In this document: positions 8,657 to 15,617 of the stretch, one piece after another
How positions within the stretch are numbered: position 1 is the first letter of the stretch
Layout of the letters: every line of letters begins with the position of its first letter
NCBI GenBank assembly: GCA_025923455.1
Contig: JAICFW010000131.1
Location: forward strand, 1 to 34,067
Origin: Nitrososphaeraceae archaeon
Lineage (GTDB): Archaea > Thermoproteota > Nitrososphaeria > Nitrososphaerales > Nitrososphaeraceae
DNA: 34,067 bases
Direction of reading: 5' to 3'
Position numbers and translations under genes: made by a program
The notes under the pieces: generated by a model
Told to the model about the DNA's origin: nothing
The model's database searches: none
What the model saw: the letters and a program-made list of their open reading frames with translations, nothing else

Positions 8657-9730
8657 TTATTCCATAAATTGGAACCTTCTTTTAGTTTTTTTCTGGAGAG
8701 ATCCTACAATAGGAATGCAATATCCGCATTGCTTACAGCAATTTCTTTCATCCAGATTCCATCCCTCAATATTAAACCCATATCTTTGGATCACCAGATG
8801 ACCGCACTCAGGACAATAGGTATTTTCCAACTTATGTCCTGGTACATTACCTATGTAAATATACTTTAATCCAATCTGTTTTGCTATTTCGCAATGTTTC
8901 TCTAAAGTTAAGACAGGTGTAGAATCAAACTCCATCATCTTGTAGTCAGGATGGAATCTCAAAAAATGAATTGGAGTATCGGGACCAAGTTCATCGTATA
9001 CAAATCTACATAATTGTCGTGCAGAATCCAAGTTGTCACCAACTTGAGGAACAATAAGATCAGTTATCTCTACGTGAATTTTTGTCTTTGATTTTATTTC
9101 CTTTAGTGTTGAAAAGATTGGATCGGAGCTAGGAATACCTATGTAACGTCTTACGAACTCTTGATTTCCACTACCTTTAAAATCAACTGTAATACAATCC
9201 AAAAATTTTGACATCATGTTGACAGATTCTGGGGTATCATATCCATTAGATACAAAAATATTGAAAATTCCTTTCTTGTGGGCCTCTATCCCACAGTCTT
9301 TTGCGAATTCCATAAAAATTGACGGTTCATTGTAAGTATAGGCAATACCCTGTGCACCATAAAACTGAGCTTTCTCTACTACTTCAGATGGTGTCATTTC
9401 ACTACCTTCTATTTTTCTTCTCTGTGAAATATCATAGTTTTGACAGTATTTGCAAAGCCAATTGCAACCCGTTGTAGCAATAGAATAAATCGAAGATCCA
9501 GGCATATAATGAACTACTGGTTTCTTTTCAATTGGATCGATATGCCCTGCAATTACTTTCCCATATACGTATAACCATAGTTTGTTGTTATTAACACCTC
9601 TAATTCCACAAAGACCTATTCTTCCCTCCGGAATCTCACATTTTCTGGCGCATGCAGTACATCGGATTCTGCCATTTGGAAGATTAGAGTATAATTCTGC
9701 CTCTTTACCAAATATTTCTACAGACGCCAT
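8657..9730 (-). CDS. amrS: AmmeMemoRadiSam system radical SAM enzyme
   Basis: About 357 residues from the ATG at 9730; the ORF track begins 6 codons earlier. The TATA-like box ends about 22 nt upstream of 9730, which supports that start. An N-terminal cysteine set (CTACARKC...GLCGIRG), then [14 protein letters not shown] (CxxxCxxC, the 4Fe-4S/SAM motif), then [12 protein letters not shown] and VSNGY, typical of this PflA-related family. The C-terminus has a zinc-ribbon-like CPEC...CCKQCGYC. The family usually occurs with AMMECR1 and Memo proteins, neither of which is visible here; its reaction is unknown. Confidence 0.9.
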   Translation of the reverse strand: MASVEIFGKEAELYSNLPNGRIRCTACARKCEIPEGRIGLCGIRGVNNNKLWLYVYGKVIAGHIDPIEKKPVVHYMPGSSIYSIATTGCNWLCKYCQNYDISQRRKIEGSEMTPSEVVEKAQFYGAQGIAYTYNEPSIFMEFAKDCGIEAHKKGIFNIFVSNGYDTPESVNMMSKFLDCITVDFKGSGNQEFVRRYIGIPSSDPIFSTLKEIKSKTKIHVEITDLIVPQVGDNLDSARQLCRFVYDELGPDTPIHFLRFHPDYKMMEFDSTPVLTLEKHCEIAKQIGLKYIYIGNVPGHKLENTYCPECGHLVIQRYGFNIEGWNLDERNCCKQCGYCIPIVGSLQKKTKRRFQFME

Positions 9731-9751
9731 TATTATGATATAGCCCAAAGA

Positions 9752-9763
9752 ACCTTATAAATC
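9752..9763 (-). promoter_or_regulatory. TATA box of amrS
   Basis: On the minus strand the sequence reads GATTTATAAGGTT. Its centre is about 27 nt before the ATG at 9730, which fits a leaderless archaeal transcript and decides the start in favour of 9730 over the upstream codon at 9748. Confidence 0.6.
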
Positions 9764-9918
9764 AGACTAGGTCTGCAATACCATATATTGAAATAATCTG
9801 TTGTAAATCTTGACGTTGTTCCTTTTGGCTAATACTTGACTCAAGATTCAAATTGTTTCTTTTAGTATCTACATTAAAGTCACACGCAATCAAGACAACA
9901 GGAGATATTAACATAAGT

Positions 9919-9925
9919 TTTATAT
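9919..9925 (+). promoter_or_regulatory. TATA box of tRNA-Glu
   Basis: TTTATAT lies about 28 nt upstream of the first tRNA base, the expected archaeal box A spacing. Confidence 0.55.
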
Positions 9926-9950
9926 GAAGAAAATTATCCAAATTCCTATC

Positions 9951-10026
9951 GCTCCGATGGTGTAGGCCGGTTAAGCATTTCGCCCTCTCAAGGCGACGAT
10001 CCCGGGTTCAAATCCCGGTCGGAGCA
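9951..10026 (+). tRNA. tRNA-Glu (anticodon CUC)
   Basis: A full cloverleaf can be drawn. The acceptor GCTCCGA/TCGGAGC pairs perfectly with discriminator A at 10026. The D stem is GTGT/GCAT. The anticodon stem TCGCC/GGCGA encloses loop CTCTCAA with anticodon CTC at 9987-9989. The variable loop is CGATC and the T arm is CCGGG-TTCAAAT-CCCGG. CCA is not encoded. No intron is present. Its last 20 bases are duplicated at 21967-21986, so the gene has served as the integration site of the element that follows and remains intact. Confidence 0.95.
10007..10026 (+). repeat. attL core: 3' end of tRNA-Glu
   Basis: TTCAAATCCCGGTCGGAGCA occurs here, as T loop, T-stem 3' half, acceptor and discriminator, and again at 21967-21986 without the rest of the tRNA. 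This is the usual footprint of a tyrosine recombinase that inserts at a tRNA 3' end and restores the gene. Confidence 0.85.
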
Positions 10027-10033
10027 TTGATCT

Positions 10034-10042
10034 CTCGGTTCG
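10034..10042. repeat. left arm of inner inverted repeat
   Basis: CTCGGTTCG lies 7 bp inside attL and is the exact reverse complement of 21956-21964. Extending the comparison to 15 bp gives 12 matches. It is a candidate recombinase arm site. Confidence 0.5.
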
Positions 10043-10112
10043 AACTCCCCAAAAATGCACGGCTAGCCGAACAAAGTACATTGCAAGGCTTTTAATCCGA
10101 AAATCTGCACGA

Positions 10113-10120
10113 AATTTATA
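10113..10120 (+). promoter_or_regulatory. TATA-like box of recombinase remnant
   Basis: AATTTATA lies here. Transcription about 25 nt downstream would run into the AGGAGGG Shine-Dalgarno-like stretch at 10146-10152 that precedes the ATG at 10156. This supports 10156 rather than the TTG at 10126. Confidence 0.35.
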
Positions 10121-10155
10121 ATAATTTGGATGATACAGATGAACTAGGAGGGAAT

Positions 10156-10509
10156 ATGCGTGATCTCTATAACAGAAAAGCAAGGTTGGAATATTGGGTT
10201 CAGAGAGTTCACCATGACCTTATTGGCACTGATAAGTCCGATGCGTTAAAATTTATACAATATATGGAAGATAGGGAGAGAGCTGCACTTACCATAATCC
10301 GCTGCATAACAGCACTCATTTTAATAAGAAGGCAGCTTGGCAAACCGTTCAAAGACGTTTCACAACATGATATTCGAGCTTTCCTAAAATGGATGGACCT
10401 AGAAAAACATTACAAAGCGTCTACAAATGAAAAATTTAGACAAGTTTTGAAATTCTTATTGCATCTCGTACATCTTTCGATTTCATCGTATACCAAACTT
10501 CATGACTAA
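10156..10509 (+). pseudogene. tyrosine recombinase, N-terminal fragment (truncated integrase)
   Basis: The track starts at TTG 10126. ATG 10156 has AGGAGGG upstream and gives MRDLYNRKARLEYWVQRVHH. The segment through KASTNEKFRQVLKF matches the helical SAM-like core-binding domain of archaeal XerC/D-type integrases (LEYWVQRVHHDLIGTDKSDA, ALTIIRCITALI, FKDVSQHDIRAFLKWMD). The catalytic domain with the R-H-R-Y residues is absent. From about 10445-10456 the frame runs into sequence that is antisense to the AAA+ ATPase remnant, so the last ~18 codons are not recombinase. A deletion or recombination therefore joined two gene fragments. Its place right after the tRNA marks it as the integrase of the element. 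Confidence 0.7.
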
Positions 10510-11046
10510 TTTTTTCGGATATTGTTGAATCAAGCCTATATCTTTTATTTAGAAGCCGCCTGACAATTTCTGAAAATTCATCGTATGTGTACTCTTCTAA
10601 ATGCAATTCCATAAACCTAGATCTCAGTGGAGCCGATAATCTTTCAACTTCATTACTTGTAGCAAAAATTGATAGGTTCATTTTTTCCGTCGAGTTTTCC
10701 CGTGTAGCTTGGTTTCAGACAATATACCTGTCTCCATGACATTGAGCATCGCTGCTTGATCACTTTTTTTCATCTTATCTATTTCGTCTATCAAGAGATA
10801 CTTTGTATTATTTTTGAATAAATGGTCAATCATTCCCGCACCTGAAGCTCCGACTGCATCTATAAAATATGCGTTATCCAAACCTTCTAACAGGTGTAAT
10901 AAAAAAACAGTTTTGGATGATGATGGTGGACCTGTTAAAATCATGTGAACTGCTTCCTTTGACACAATCGATCTCAGTAATAATTTCTTTATTCTCTTAA
11001 CGACCTGTGTAAACACTTTAGATCATTTGGAATCGAATAAACCCAT
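10436..11046 (-). pseudogene. AAA+ ATPase (RuvB-like), broken by a stop and a frameshift
   Basis: Reading from ATG 11046: MGLFDSK, then in-frame TGA at 11025-11023, then SKVFTQVVKRIKK, Walker A GPPSSSKT, Walker B LLIDEIDKM and ETGILSETKLHGKTRRKK. A TGA follows a run of six A. The next frame begins at the overlapping ATG (10681) with MNLSIFATSNEVERLSAPLRSR, the sensor and arginine-finger region of the same protein. One more A, or a -1 slip on A6, would fuse both parts. The C-terminus ends at RISKLV where the recombinase fragment begins on the other strand. The N-terminus seems to lack about 10 residues. Two lesions and a lost end make decay likely, but programmed slippage or an assembly error at A6 cannot be excluded for the second lesion. 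Confidence 0.7.
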
Positions 11047-11075
11047 ATGATACATGTTGGACTGTAATTAGTGAT

Positions 11076-11723
11076 ATGAATAGCGTTCAATCAAAAGATT
11101 TTCTCTCAAATTCATTTCATTGCATATTAATGATATTTATTCTTCCAATAGGTTTCTTTTCAATTGACATAAATTATTCATATAATAATGATTTGTCATT
11201 TTTTCCATTTATACAATTGAATGCATCTACAATAAATCAAGAAAATCCCAAAATCCTAGTGACAAATAATTTGAGTGGTAATAACAACGATCGTAATAAT
11301 TTAGTAAAAGATATTCTGCCTCCAAGTATTCTTCTAATGTATGATGATAAGGAATATTCTGGGAAATTAGTCGAATATAATTTCAGAGCGGAACAACCAT
11401 TCTCAGAACTACGGATGCCTAGAGGCGACGGAATATTAGATACAAAGATTCCTTTTATAAACATAACACAAGATTCAGGAATCCAAATAGATGCTAGAGG
11501 TTATCCCAATGTACTCCCTCCTTCTAATATAGGGATTACCGTTTATTCGACAGAAGGTGAATCAGTTAAAGTACTGCCTAAATCCTCAAATAACTCAAAT
11601 CTTTTTACCGTTGATTTAGAAAGGGGTAAATATACGTTACTAGTTTCATCTACATGGGCTCAAATATCCGATTATGAAATTAGTGGTTATGTTCTATATT
11701 TATTTAACGTCAATGTCGTTTAG
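11076..11723 (+). CDS. exported protein of unknown function
   Basis: 215 residues. A hydrophobic stretch at about 16-31 (HCILMIFILPIGFFSI) is a signal peptide or anchor. The rest is beta-rich and Asn/Ser-rich with N-x-S/T sequons (NLSG, NITQ, NNSN), as expected for a glycosylated surface protein. The C-terminal part (SSNLFTVDLERGKYTLLVSSTW) reads as an Ig-like strand pattern. It lies 30 bp from and divergent to the AAA+ remnant. I do not recognise the family. Confidence 0.6.
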   Translation: MNSVQSKDFLSNSFHCILMIFILPIGFFSIDINYSYNNDLSFFPFIQLNASTINQENPKILVTNNLSGNNNDRNNLVKDILPPSILLMYDDKEYSGKLVEYNFRAEQPFSELRMPRGDGILDTKIPFINITQDSGIQIDARGYPNVLPPSNIGITVYSTEGESVKVLPKSSNNSNLFTVDLERGKYTLLVSSTWAQISDYEISGYVLYLFNVNVV

Positions 11724-11784
11724 TATTATGGAGTCCAGATATGATCATGAAGAGCATTATAATTCATAAATAGTATTCTGATGA

Positions 11785-12264
11785 ATGAAAAACATGGAAA
11801 GAAAAATGCATAATTCAGAAAAGGACCCATCTGCGTATATTTGGACCGATTTAGTTAATGAATCAGTGCATACTAGTGATGATAAGGACATAGGTGACAT
11901 AGATGCCATGAATGAAAATTTTATAGTTGTCAAAAGAGGATTTGTAAATATTCACTATTATTATATTCCGATGAAGTACGTGGAAGGGTGGGATGGTTTT
12001 GTAGTTTGGCTGACCATAACTGAGGATCTGGTCAAACAAAAATTTGAAAGAGATGAAATTCCAAATCCGTATGAATATTATATTAAAGAGTACTCATCTT
12101 ATTTTTCCCCAGTAACCTTTCCAACATTAACTATGTTGAGTGCAAGATATAATGCACCACTCTATAATAGAGATCGTCCAGAGCAAATATACATATGTCC
12201 TTTGTGCGGTAACAGGTCAAACGATAAATCTGGATTAAGTAGACACATCGAAACAACGCATTAA
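11785..12264 (+). CDS. PRC-barrel-like domain fused to a C2H2 zinc finger
   Basis: 159 residues. Residues 26-85 (HTSDDKDIGDIDAMNENFIV, then YYIPMKYVEGWDGFVVWLTI) follow the PRC-barrel pattern seen in thaumarchaeal small proteins. The C-terminus YICPLCGNRSNDKSGLSRHI...H is a single C2H2 finger: C138, C141, H154, H159 (C-x2-C-x12-H-x4-H). C2H2 fingers are frequent in archaeal viruses and plasmids and probably bind DNA. ATGs at 11785 and 11794 are both possible; a TATA-like ATAATTCATAAATA lies about 20-25 nt upstream. The gene is inside the integrated element, and a regulator of the element is the simplest guess. Confidence 0.7.
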   Translation: MKNMERKMHNSEKDPSAYIWTDLVNESVHTSDDKDIGDIDAMNENFIVVKRGFVNIHYYYIPMKYVEGWDGFVVWLTITEDLVKQKFERDEIPNPYEYYIKEYSSYFSPVTFPTLTMLSARYNAPLYNRDRPEQIYICPLCGNRSNDKSGLSRHIETTH

Positions 12265-12421
12265 CATTTTCATCTAACTTGACAAATAGTTGACATTCAA
12301 GCATTCAGTGTTAAACTCCATTCTTCCAATGTACATTTTTTTCTGAGTTTGATTGATACGGTTGACGCTAAGTTTTGTAAATACTTATAACTGTATTGTA
12401 GTATACTTTAACTAACTAAAT

Positions 12422-12468
12422 TACACAGTCACGAAGATTTTACATTAAAATTAACTCTTTACTGTGTA
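12422..12468. promoter_or_regulatory. 8-bp inverted repeat, possible operator
   Basis: TACACAGT (12422-12429) and ACTGTGTA (12461-12468) are perfect reverse complements separated by 31 bp, about 50 bp before the small membrane-protein ORF at 12518. It could be a dimeric repressor site or chance; nothing else supports it. Confidence 0.25.
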
Positions 12469-12517
12469 CTATTATTACTAAAAGAGCTTTAAGCCTTATT
12501 AGCAATGTATTTCATTA

Positions 12518-12748
12518 TTGATTCAGAATATTTCTTTGAATAGAAAATCAAAGTGGCTGGTTGTATCGCTTATAATTATAAGTATTGGAATAACTATGAT
12601 ATGGCTTAAATATTCGGCCATTATTTCTCCAGCTCCTACCGTTATAACTGATCAGGTAAGGGGAAAGGATACCCAAATAAAGAAATCACCGGGGGAACCT
12701 TTGGAAAATCTTACTGAACTAAAAAATGCTTCAATACTTGAGAACTGA
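12518..12748 (+). CDS. small single-pass membrane protein
   Basis: 76 residues from a TTG start. Residues 12-33 (KWLVVSLIIISIGITMIWLK) form one strong transmembrane helix with a basic residue on the N-terminal side, followed by a short polar tail. A TATA-like CTTTAAGCC lies about 30 nt upstream. The composition looks like a real membrane peptide, but there is no homology I recognise and no ATG. It could be a cargo gene or a relic of the signal peptide of a lost exported protein. Confidence 0.35.
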   Translation: MIQNISLNRKSKWLVVSLIIISIGITMIWLKYSAIISPAPTVITDQVRGKDTQIKKSPGEPLENLTELKNASILEN

Positions 12749-12761
12749 TTGGATATTAGTA

Positions 12762-12977
12762 TCAAATTTTTCGATTATCACATTGGTAACGACAATATTC
12801 ATTTGTATTATAGAAAAGAGATTGTCCTGCCTTTACCGTTTGAAAAATATTTGTACTGCTATTCGTAGACAAGATAACGAACTTCACCTGAAATACTGGC
12901 AAAAGTATTAGTCCTAATAGTGCTAATGTCAGAACATTGATATTAAAGATAAATTTTGCATTCGTACGGACAATCAA
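12762..12977 (-). pseudogene. signal-peptide-like relic
   Basis: The 71-codon frame from a TTG start has a strong hydrophobic segment (NVLTLALLGLILLPVF) followed by Thr/Asn-rich sequence, like the start of the exported proteins elsewhere in the window. It then ends abruptly in an unlikely sequence (YCRYQCDNRKI). It is probably the 5' remains of a secreted-protein gene. It could also be chance, since AT-rich DNA easily encodes hydrophobic runs. Confidence 0.25.
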
Positions 12978-13298
12978 TGCTAATCAATAAGCAATATAAT
13001 ATATAAAGAACTATTACTATTTTCAGGATTATGATTGTGTCTTAGTCACCCTAAATAGTAACTTTAATTTCTACTACAGATACATCATTTCCCTTTTGCA
13101 GGATATGATTAAATAACAACAATGCTTATGGACGTTTCAATGAATTTATGAGGAATTTTTACCAAAAATTGGACATCATGCATTAGGTTGTCTATTTCTG
13201 TTTGTTTTTAATAATGTACCAAAAGAACCACCCCTCTTGCTTTATTAGCTATTCTTCTTTCACGTTTTAATCAAAAAGTTAGCCTTTTACAATGTAGT
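12978..13298. other. gene-poor stretch inside the element
   Basis: No intact gene. On the minus strand a short tail ILQKGNDVSVVEIKVTI ends at a TAG at 13053-13051 and looks like the last beta strand of an exported protein, but it is too short to claim. The rest shows no structure that I can support. Confidence 0.3.
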
Positions 13299-13430
13299 CT
13301 ACCCATCACCAATTTCGACACTAACGGGTTCCAAAGTAGCTGATCCATTGTTGTCATGTGCTTCTATGCTAAAAAGATAGGTGACGTTCTGTTTAGGAAC
13401 AAATGACATTGAATGTTTATCCTCTGAAAT
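13299..13430 (-). pseudogene. C-terminal relic of a fibronectin/Ig-like exported protein
   Basis: A 44-codon open frame ends in TAG at 13301-13299 and encodes MSFVPKQNVTYLFSIEAHDN then NGSATLEPVSVEIGDG. The pattern (NVTYLFSIEAHDNNG...PVSVEI) is that of the last strands of a fibronectin type III or cadherin-like domain. An in-frame TGA closes it 21 nt before the Met, and nothing upstream continues the homology in any frame I read. It is therefore probably the tail of a deleted gene. It is missing from the ORF track because it is short. Confidence 0.4.
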
Positions 13431-13775
13431 TCAAATATACTAAAAAAAGAGGTATTGAGGTAACTGTTTGGATAAGAAAAATAAAATCATGATGTACTGT
13501 TATTTAATTCAACCACCGATCCAATTTATTAATAAATGGTAATTAGAAATCAAATGTGCCTTACGGGAATAAATAAAACAAAAATAACAAAAGCCAGCGG
13601 GACAAATTCCATTTAGATGGAAAGTTATCCCGCCAGTCGAATTCTATGAATGTACATGGATAATGGACAACATGATATATAATATCTACATGTGTCAACC
13701 TCTGGACAATAAGAAATAGAGGCTCTACACAAAACTTGAATTGATTTAAGCGATACTGCCGATTAGTATTATGAT
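13431..13775. other. gene-poor stretch
   Basis: The listed minus-strand ORF here (13561-13806) has a composition unlike any neighbour and overlaps the charged microprotein. I see no supported gene, repeat or hairpin. Confidence 0.3.
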
Positions 13776-13883
13776 ATGGACGACGATAAAAAAAAGAAAG
13801 AAACAACTATAGAAAAGAAAGATGAATTTGGCGATACAACCGAAAAGACTAAAATAAAACAAGAAGAAAAAGAAGACGACTGA
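13776..13883 (+). CDS. 35-residue highly charged microprotein
   Basis: ATG at 13776, TGA at 13881-13883; not in the ORF track. It is almost entirely Asp, Glu, Lys and Thr: MDDDKKKKETTIEKKDEF then GDTTEKTKIKQEEKEDD. A T-rich run (TTTTCTTTTTTTG, about 13929-13941) follows and could end the transcript. Such charged, presumably disordered peptides are common in thaumarchaea, but A-rich DNA can produce them by chance. No function can be assigned. Confidence 0.35.
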   Translation: MDDDKKKKETTIEKKDEFGDTTEKTKIKQEEKEDD

Positions 13884-14110
13884 TATCAAAAACCCTTCTA
13901 AAACCTCCTAGATTAGTTTCAGGAGAAATTTTCTTTTTTTGAGAACATTAAAAATATTAGGTGCATAGACAACGATAATAATAACATGGAAATAATCGCC
14001 CAATAAAAAGCCCTGCAAAGCAGAAATAATGTGGAAAATAAATTATTGGATCGTGACTGTTTGCAAGACTAATCAAAAACTGGGCAACTTTATTGATAAT
14101 TTAATTTAAT

Positions 14111-14678
14111 TTACAACCGACTAACATGTATGTTTCTTACGTCAATGATCTTGTACAGTAGCATACTAACTACTACGACAGAGATTCCTGCTACAATGAC
14201 ATAACCTGAAAACTGTGTTAGCATTGCTAGTGAAGTAATGAGCCCCAGACCTGCAAGTACTGGAAACTTGCCTATTGTTCCTGGAGATCGGAATGGTCTT
14301 TTTAATCTAGGCTGACGATACCTGAGCCATATTAGCGACAAATTTACAAACCCATATACCACGAAAATCAAGAATACTGCAACATTGGCAATAGACGAGA
14401 TATCTGCCGCTGAAGCCATAACACTGACAATTGCTGCAACCATGACGACTATCACCGCTATCCATGGTGTTTTCTGGCCGGCATGAATTCGTGCTAGTTT
14501 TGCTGGAAAAGCTCCTTCTCTTGCCATACCATAAATTATTCTTGACCCCGCGACCAATCGGTCTATCGTTTCCTGCCCGACTTGTGGTATTGTGGATATT
14601 CATATTGAATGCACTCAATATAACTTGTATGAGAATTAGTAGCGCCTTTAAGACTGCTCTCCCAGAATAATACAGAGA
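14111..14678 (-). pseudogene. APC-family amino acid permease, 5'-truncated and frameshifted
   Basis: The 148-codon main frame holds the last ~third of an APC carrier: VAGSRIIYGMAREGAFPAKL, then KTPWIAV and three or four transmembrane helices. Upstream the homology continues in another frame (14678-14580): GRAVLKALLILIQVILSAFN then MNIHNTTSRA, the preceding helix. A frameshift therefore lies near 14560-14600. Beyond 14678 a stop closes that frame and no further permease sequence follows, so roughly the first 60 percent of a usual 450-500 residue protein is missing. It cannot make a working transporter. It lies inside the integrated element, as one of several relics. Confidence 0.75.
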
Positions 14679-14773
14679 TTAAACCTGAATTGACTCAACC
14701 ATGCCCAGATTGAGTTAAGAAAATTGAAGTTTCTGACGCTATAAGATTTATTAAATAATTATTGTTAACTTAA

Positions 14774-15307
14774 ATGATGCCTAAAAAAATAAACTTGGCA
14801 TACTTTTTCGTTTGTTTCTCCTTTACAATACTTATAAATTTTCTAGTCTTACAGGATTCATGTTTTGGTTTTTCACAACCCTCAAACTTGTTAAATGGTA
14901 CAAATGCTACAGCCACTAATAGTACACAAGTTTCGACAGTACAAATTACCACTCCTGATACTAGATCTCCTACAGATGGAAATAGTCTTGATATTGATTT
15001 ACAGATTCAACCCTTTCCAGTAACGAAAAACATAGAGACGCAATTTATGATTAAGTTCTTACAACCGTCCTCAAATACGGTGCAAGTTCACGTGGACTAT
15101 GACTTTGCAATAAGCAATATGAACAACGAGGTGTATAGCGCATCTTTGAAAACCGGACAACCGTTGCTTCATACAGCCGAAGGAATAGTCAAAATTCCAT
15201 ATAAATTCATGCAAGAAGGAGAATATTCACTAGAAATAAGTGTAATGGGAATAAACTTCATTCCAATAAAAACAGAAAAGGCAGTATTTAATTTGAATGT
15301 AAGCTGA
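14774..15307 (+). CDS. secreted single-domain Ig-like protein
   Basis: 177 residues. The signal peptide is at about residues 8-32 (LAYFFVCFSFTILINFLVL), followed by a Thr/Asn/Ser-rich linker (NGTNATATNSTQVST). The beta domain has LDIDLQIQPFPVTKNIETQF, VHVDYDFAIS and GEYSLEISVMGINFIPI. This layout resembles the C-terminal unit of the exported protein at 1814 (GLNFSDALSGNRLNADVNYD, GTFNLEVEVKS). ATGs at 14774 and 14777 are both possible; the TATA-like TTATTAAATAA lies about 22 nt upstream. It faces away from the permease relic. Function unknown. Confidence 0.65.
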   Translation: MMPKKINLAYFFVCFSFTILINFLVLQDSCFGFSQPSNLLNGTNATATNSTQVSTVQITTPDTRSPTDGNSLDIDLQIQPFPVTKNIETQFMIKFLQPSSNTVQVHVDYDFAISNMNNEVYSASLKTGQPLLHTAEGIVKIPYKFMQEGEYSLEISVMGINFIPIKTEKAVFNLNVS

Positions 15308-15354
15308 GATAGATCGATACCAATCGGTTACACTAGGGCACTCAATTAGTTAAA

Positions 15355-15528
15355 TTAGATTAATGATATATTCTGGTTTTTTATCTCATTTTCTATTTCA
15401 TTCCCAGGAGATATCGACTTCAAATCAACAACCAGAATTGCCACTCCATAAATGATTTTAGATCCCTTATAGTTTAGGTGACATGTACAAACTTCTATTC
15501 TATTGTTGAGTCTATCTAAACATCTATT
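15355..15528 (-). pseudogene. startless small frame, possibly broken by a tandem duplication
   Basis: A 58-codon open frame without a start codon ends in TAA at 15357-15355. It encodes RIEVCTCHLNYKGSKIIYGV then AILVVDLKSISPGNEIENE, a protein-like amphipathic sequence with a CxC motif. Its 5' end runs into the 29-bp tandem repeat, whose second copy shifts the frame into a stop. Removing one copy extends the frame by only a few codons (KRSLDRLNNRIEVC) before another stop. It is probably a gene relic; I do not recognise the family. Confidence 0.3.
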
Positions 15529-15550
15529 CTATTGTTGAGTCTATCTAAAC
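15494..15550. repeat. tandem direct repeat, 29-bp unit, two copies
   Basis: TCTATTCTATTGTTGAGTCT plus ATCTAAACA is followed at once by a second copy that matches through 28 of 29 bases. It lies 68-124 bp upstream of the HtrA start. It could be a recent slippage duplication or a paired regulator site for that gene. There are only two copies and no spacer, so it is not a CRISPR array. Confidence 0.8.
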
Positions 15551-15617
15551 TTCTTTTATGTTAATTAAATTTAGAAAGATATTTAACTTTTATTAAGAAT
15601 GTAGATTCAATCTTTGT

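Noticed and set aside
8612-8869. 85-residue + strand ORF
   Set aside because: It is a shadow of the 3' end of amrS.
10027-10060. Second tRNA T-arm (GGTTCGAACTCC) directly after tRNA-Glu
   Set aside because: No acceptor stem or anticodon arm can be drawn around it; the bases are better explained as part of the inverted arm.
9971-10183. 70-residue minus-strand ORF over the tRNA
   Set aside because: It is the antisense of tRNA-Glu and of the integrase start; the familiar-looking MLRPGFEPGI motif is a tRNA translation artefact.
10156-10509. SSV-type split integrase with its other half at attR
   Set aside because: The fragment starts inside the element and points away from attL, and no recombinase C-terminal sequence is found near 21.8-22.0 kb; truncation by rearrangement fits better.
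12726-12911. 61-residue + strand ORF
   Set aside because: It overlaps two other weak frames, starts inside the small membrane-protein ORF and shows no family pattern.
13561-13806. 81-residue minus-strand ORF
   Set aside because: Aromatic-rich, no recognisable pattern, and it overlaps the better-supported charged microprotein on the + strand.
14464-14670. 68-residue + strand ORF opposite the permease relic
   Set aside because: It is antisense to recognisable permease sequence and has no pattern of its own.
15494-15550. Two 29-bp repeats as a minimal CRISPR array
   Set aside because: The copies are directly adjacent with no spacer, there are only two, and no cas gene is present.
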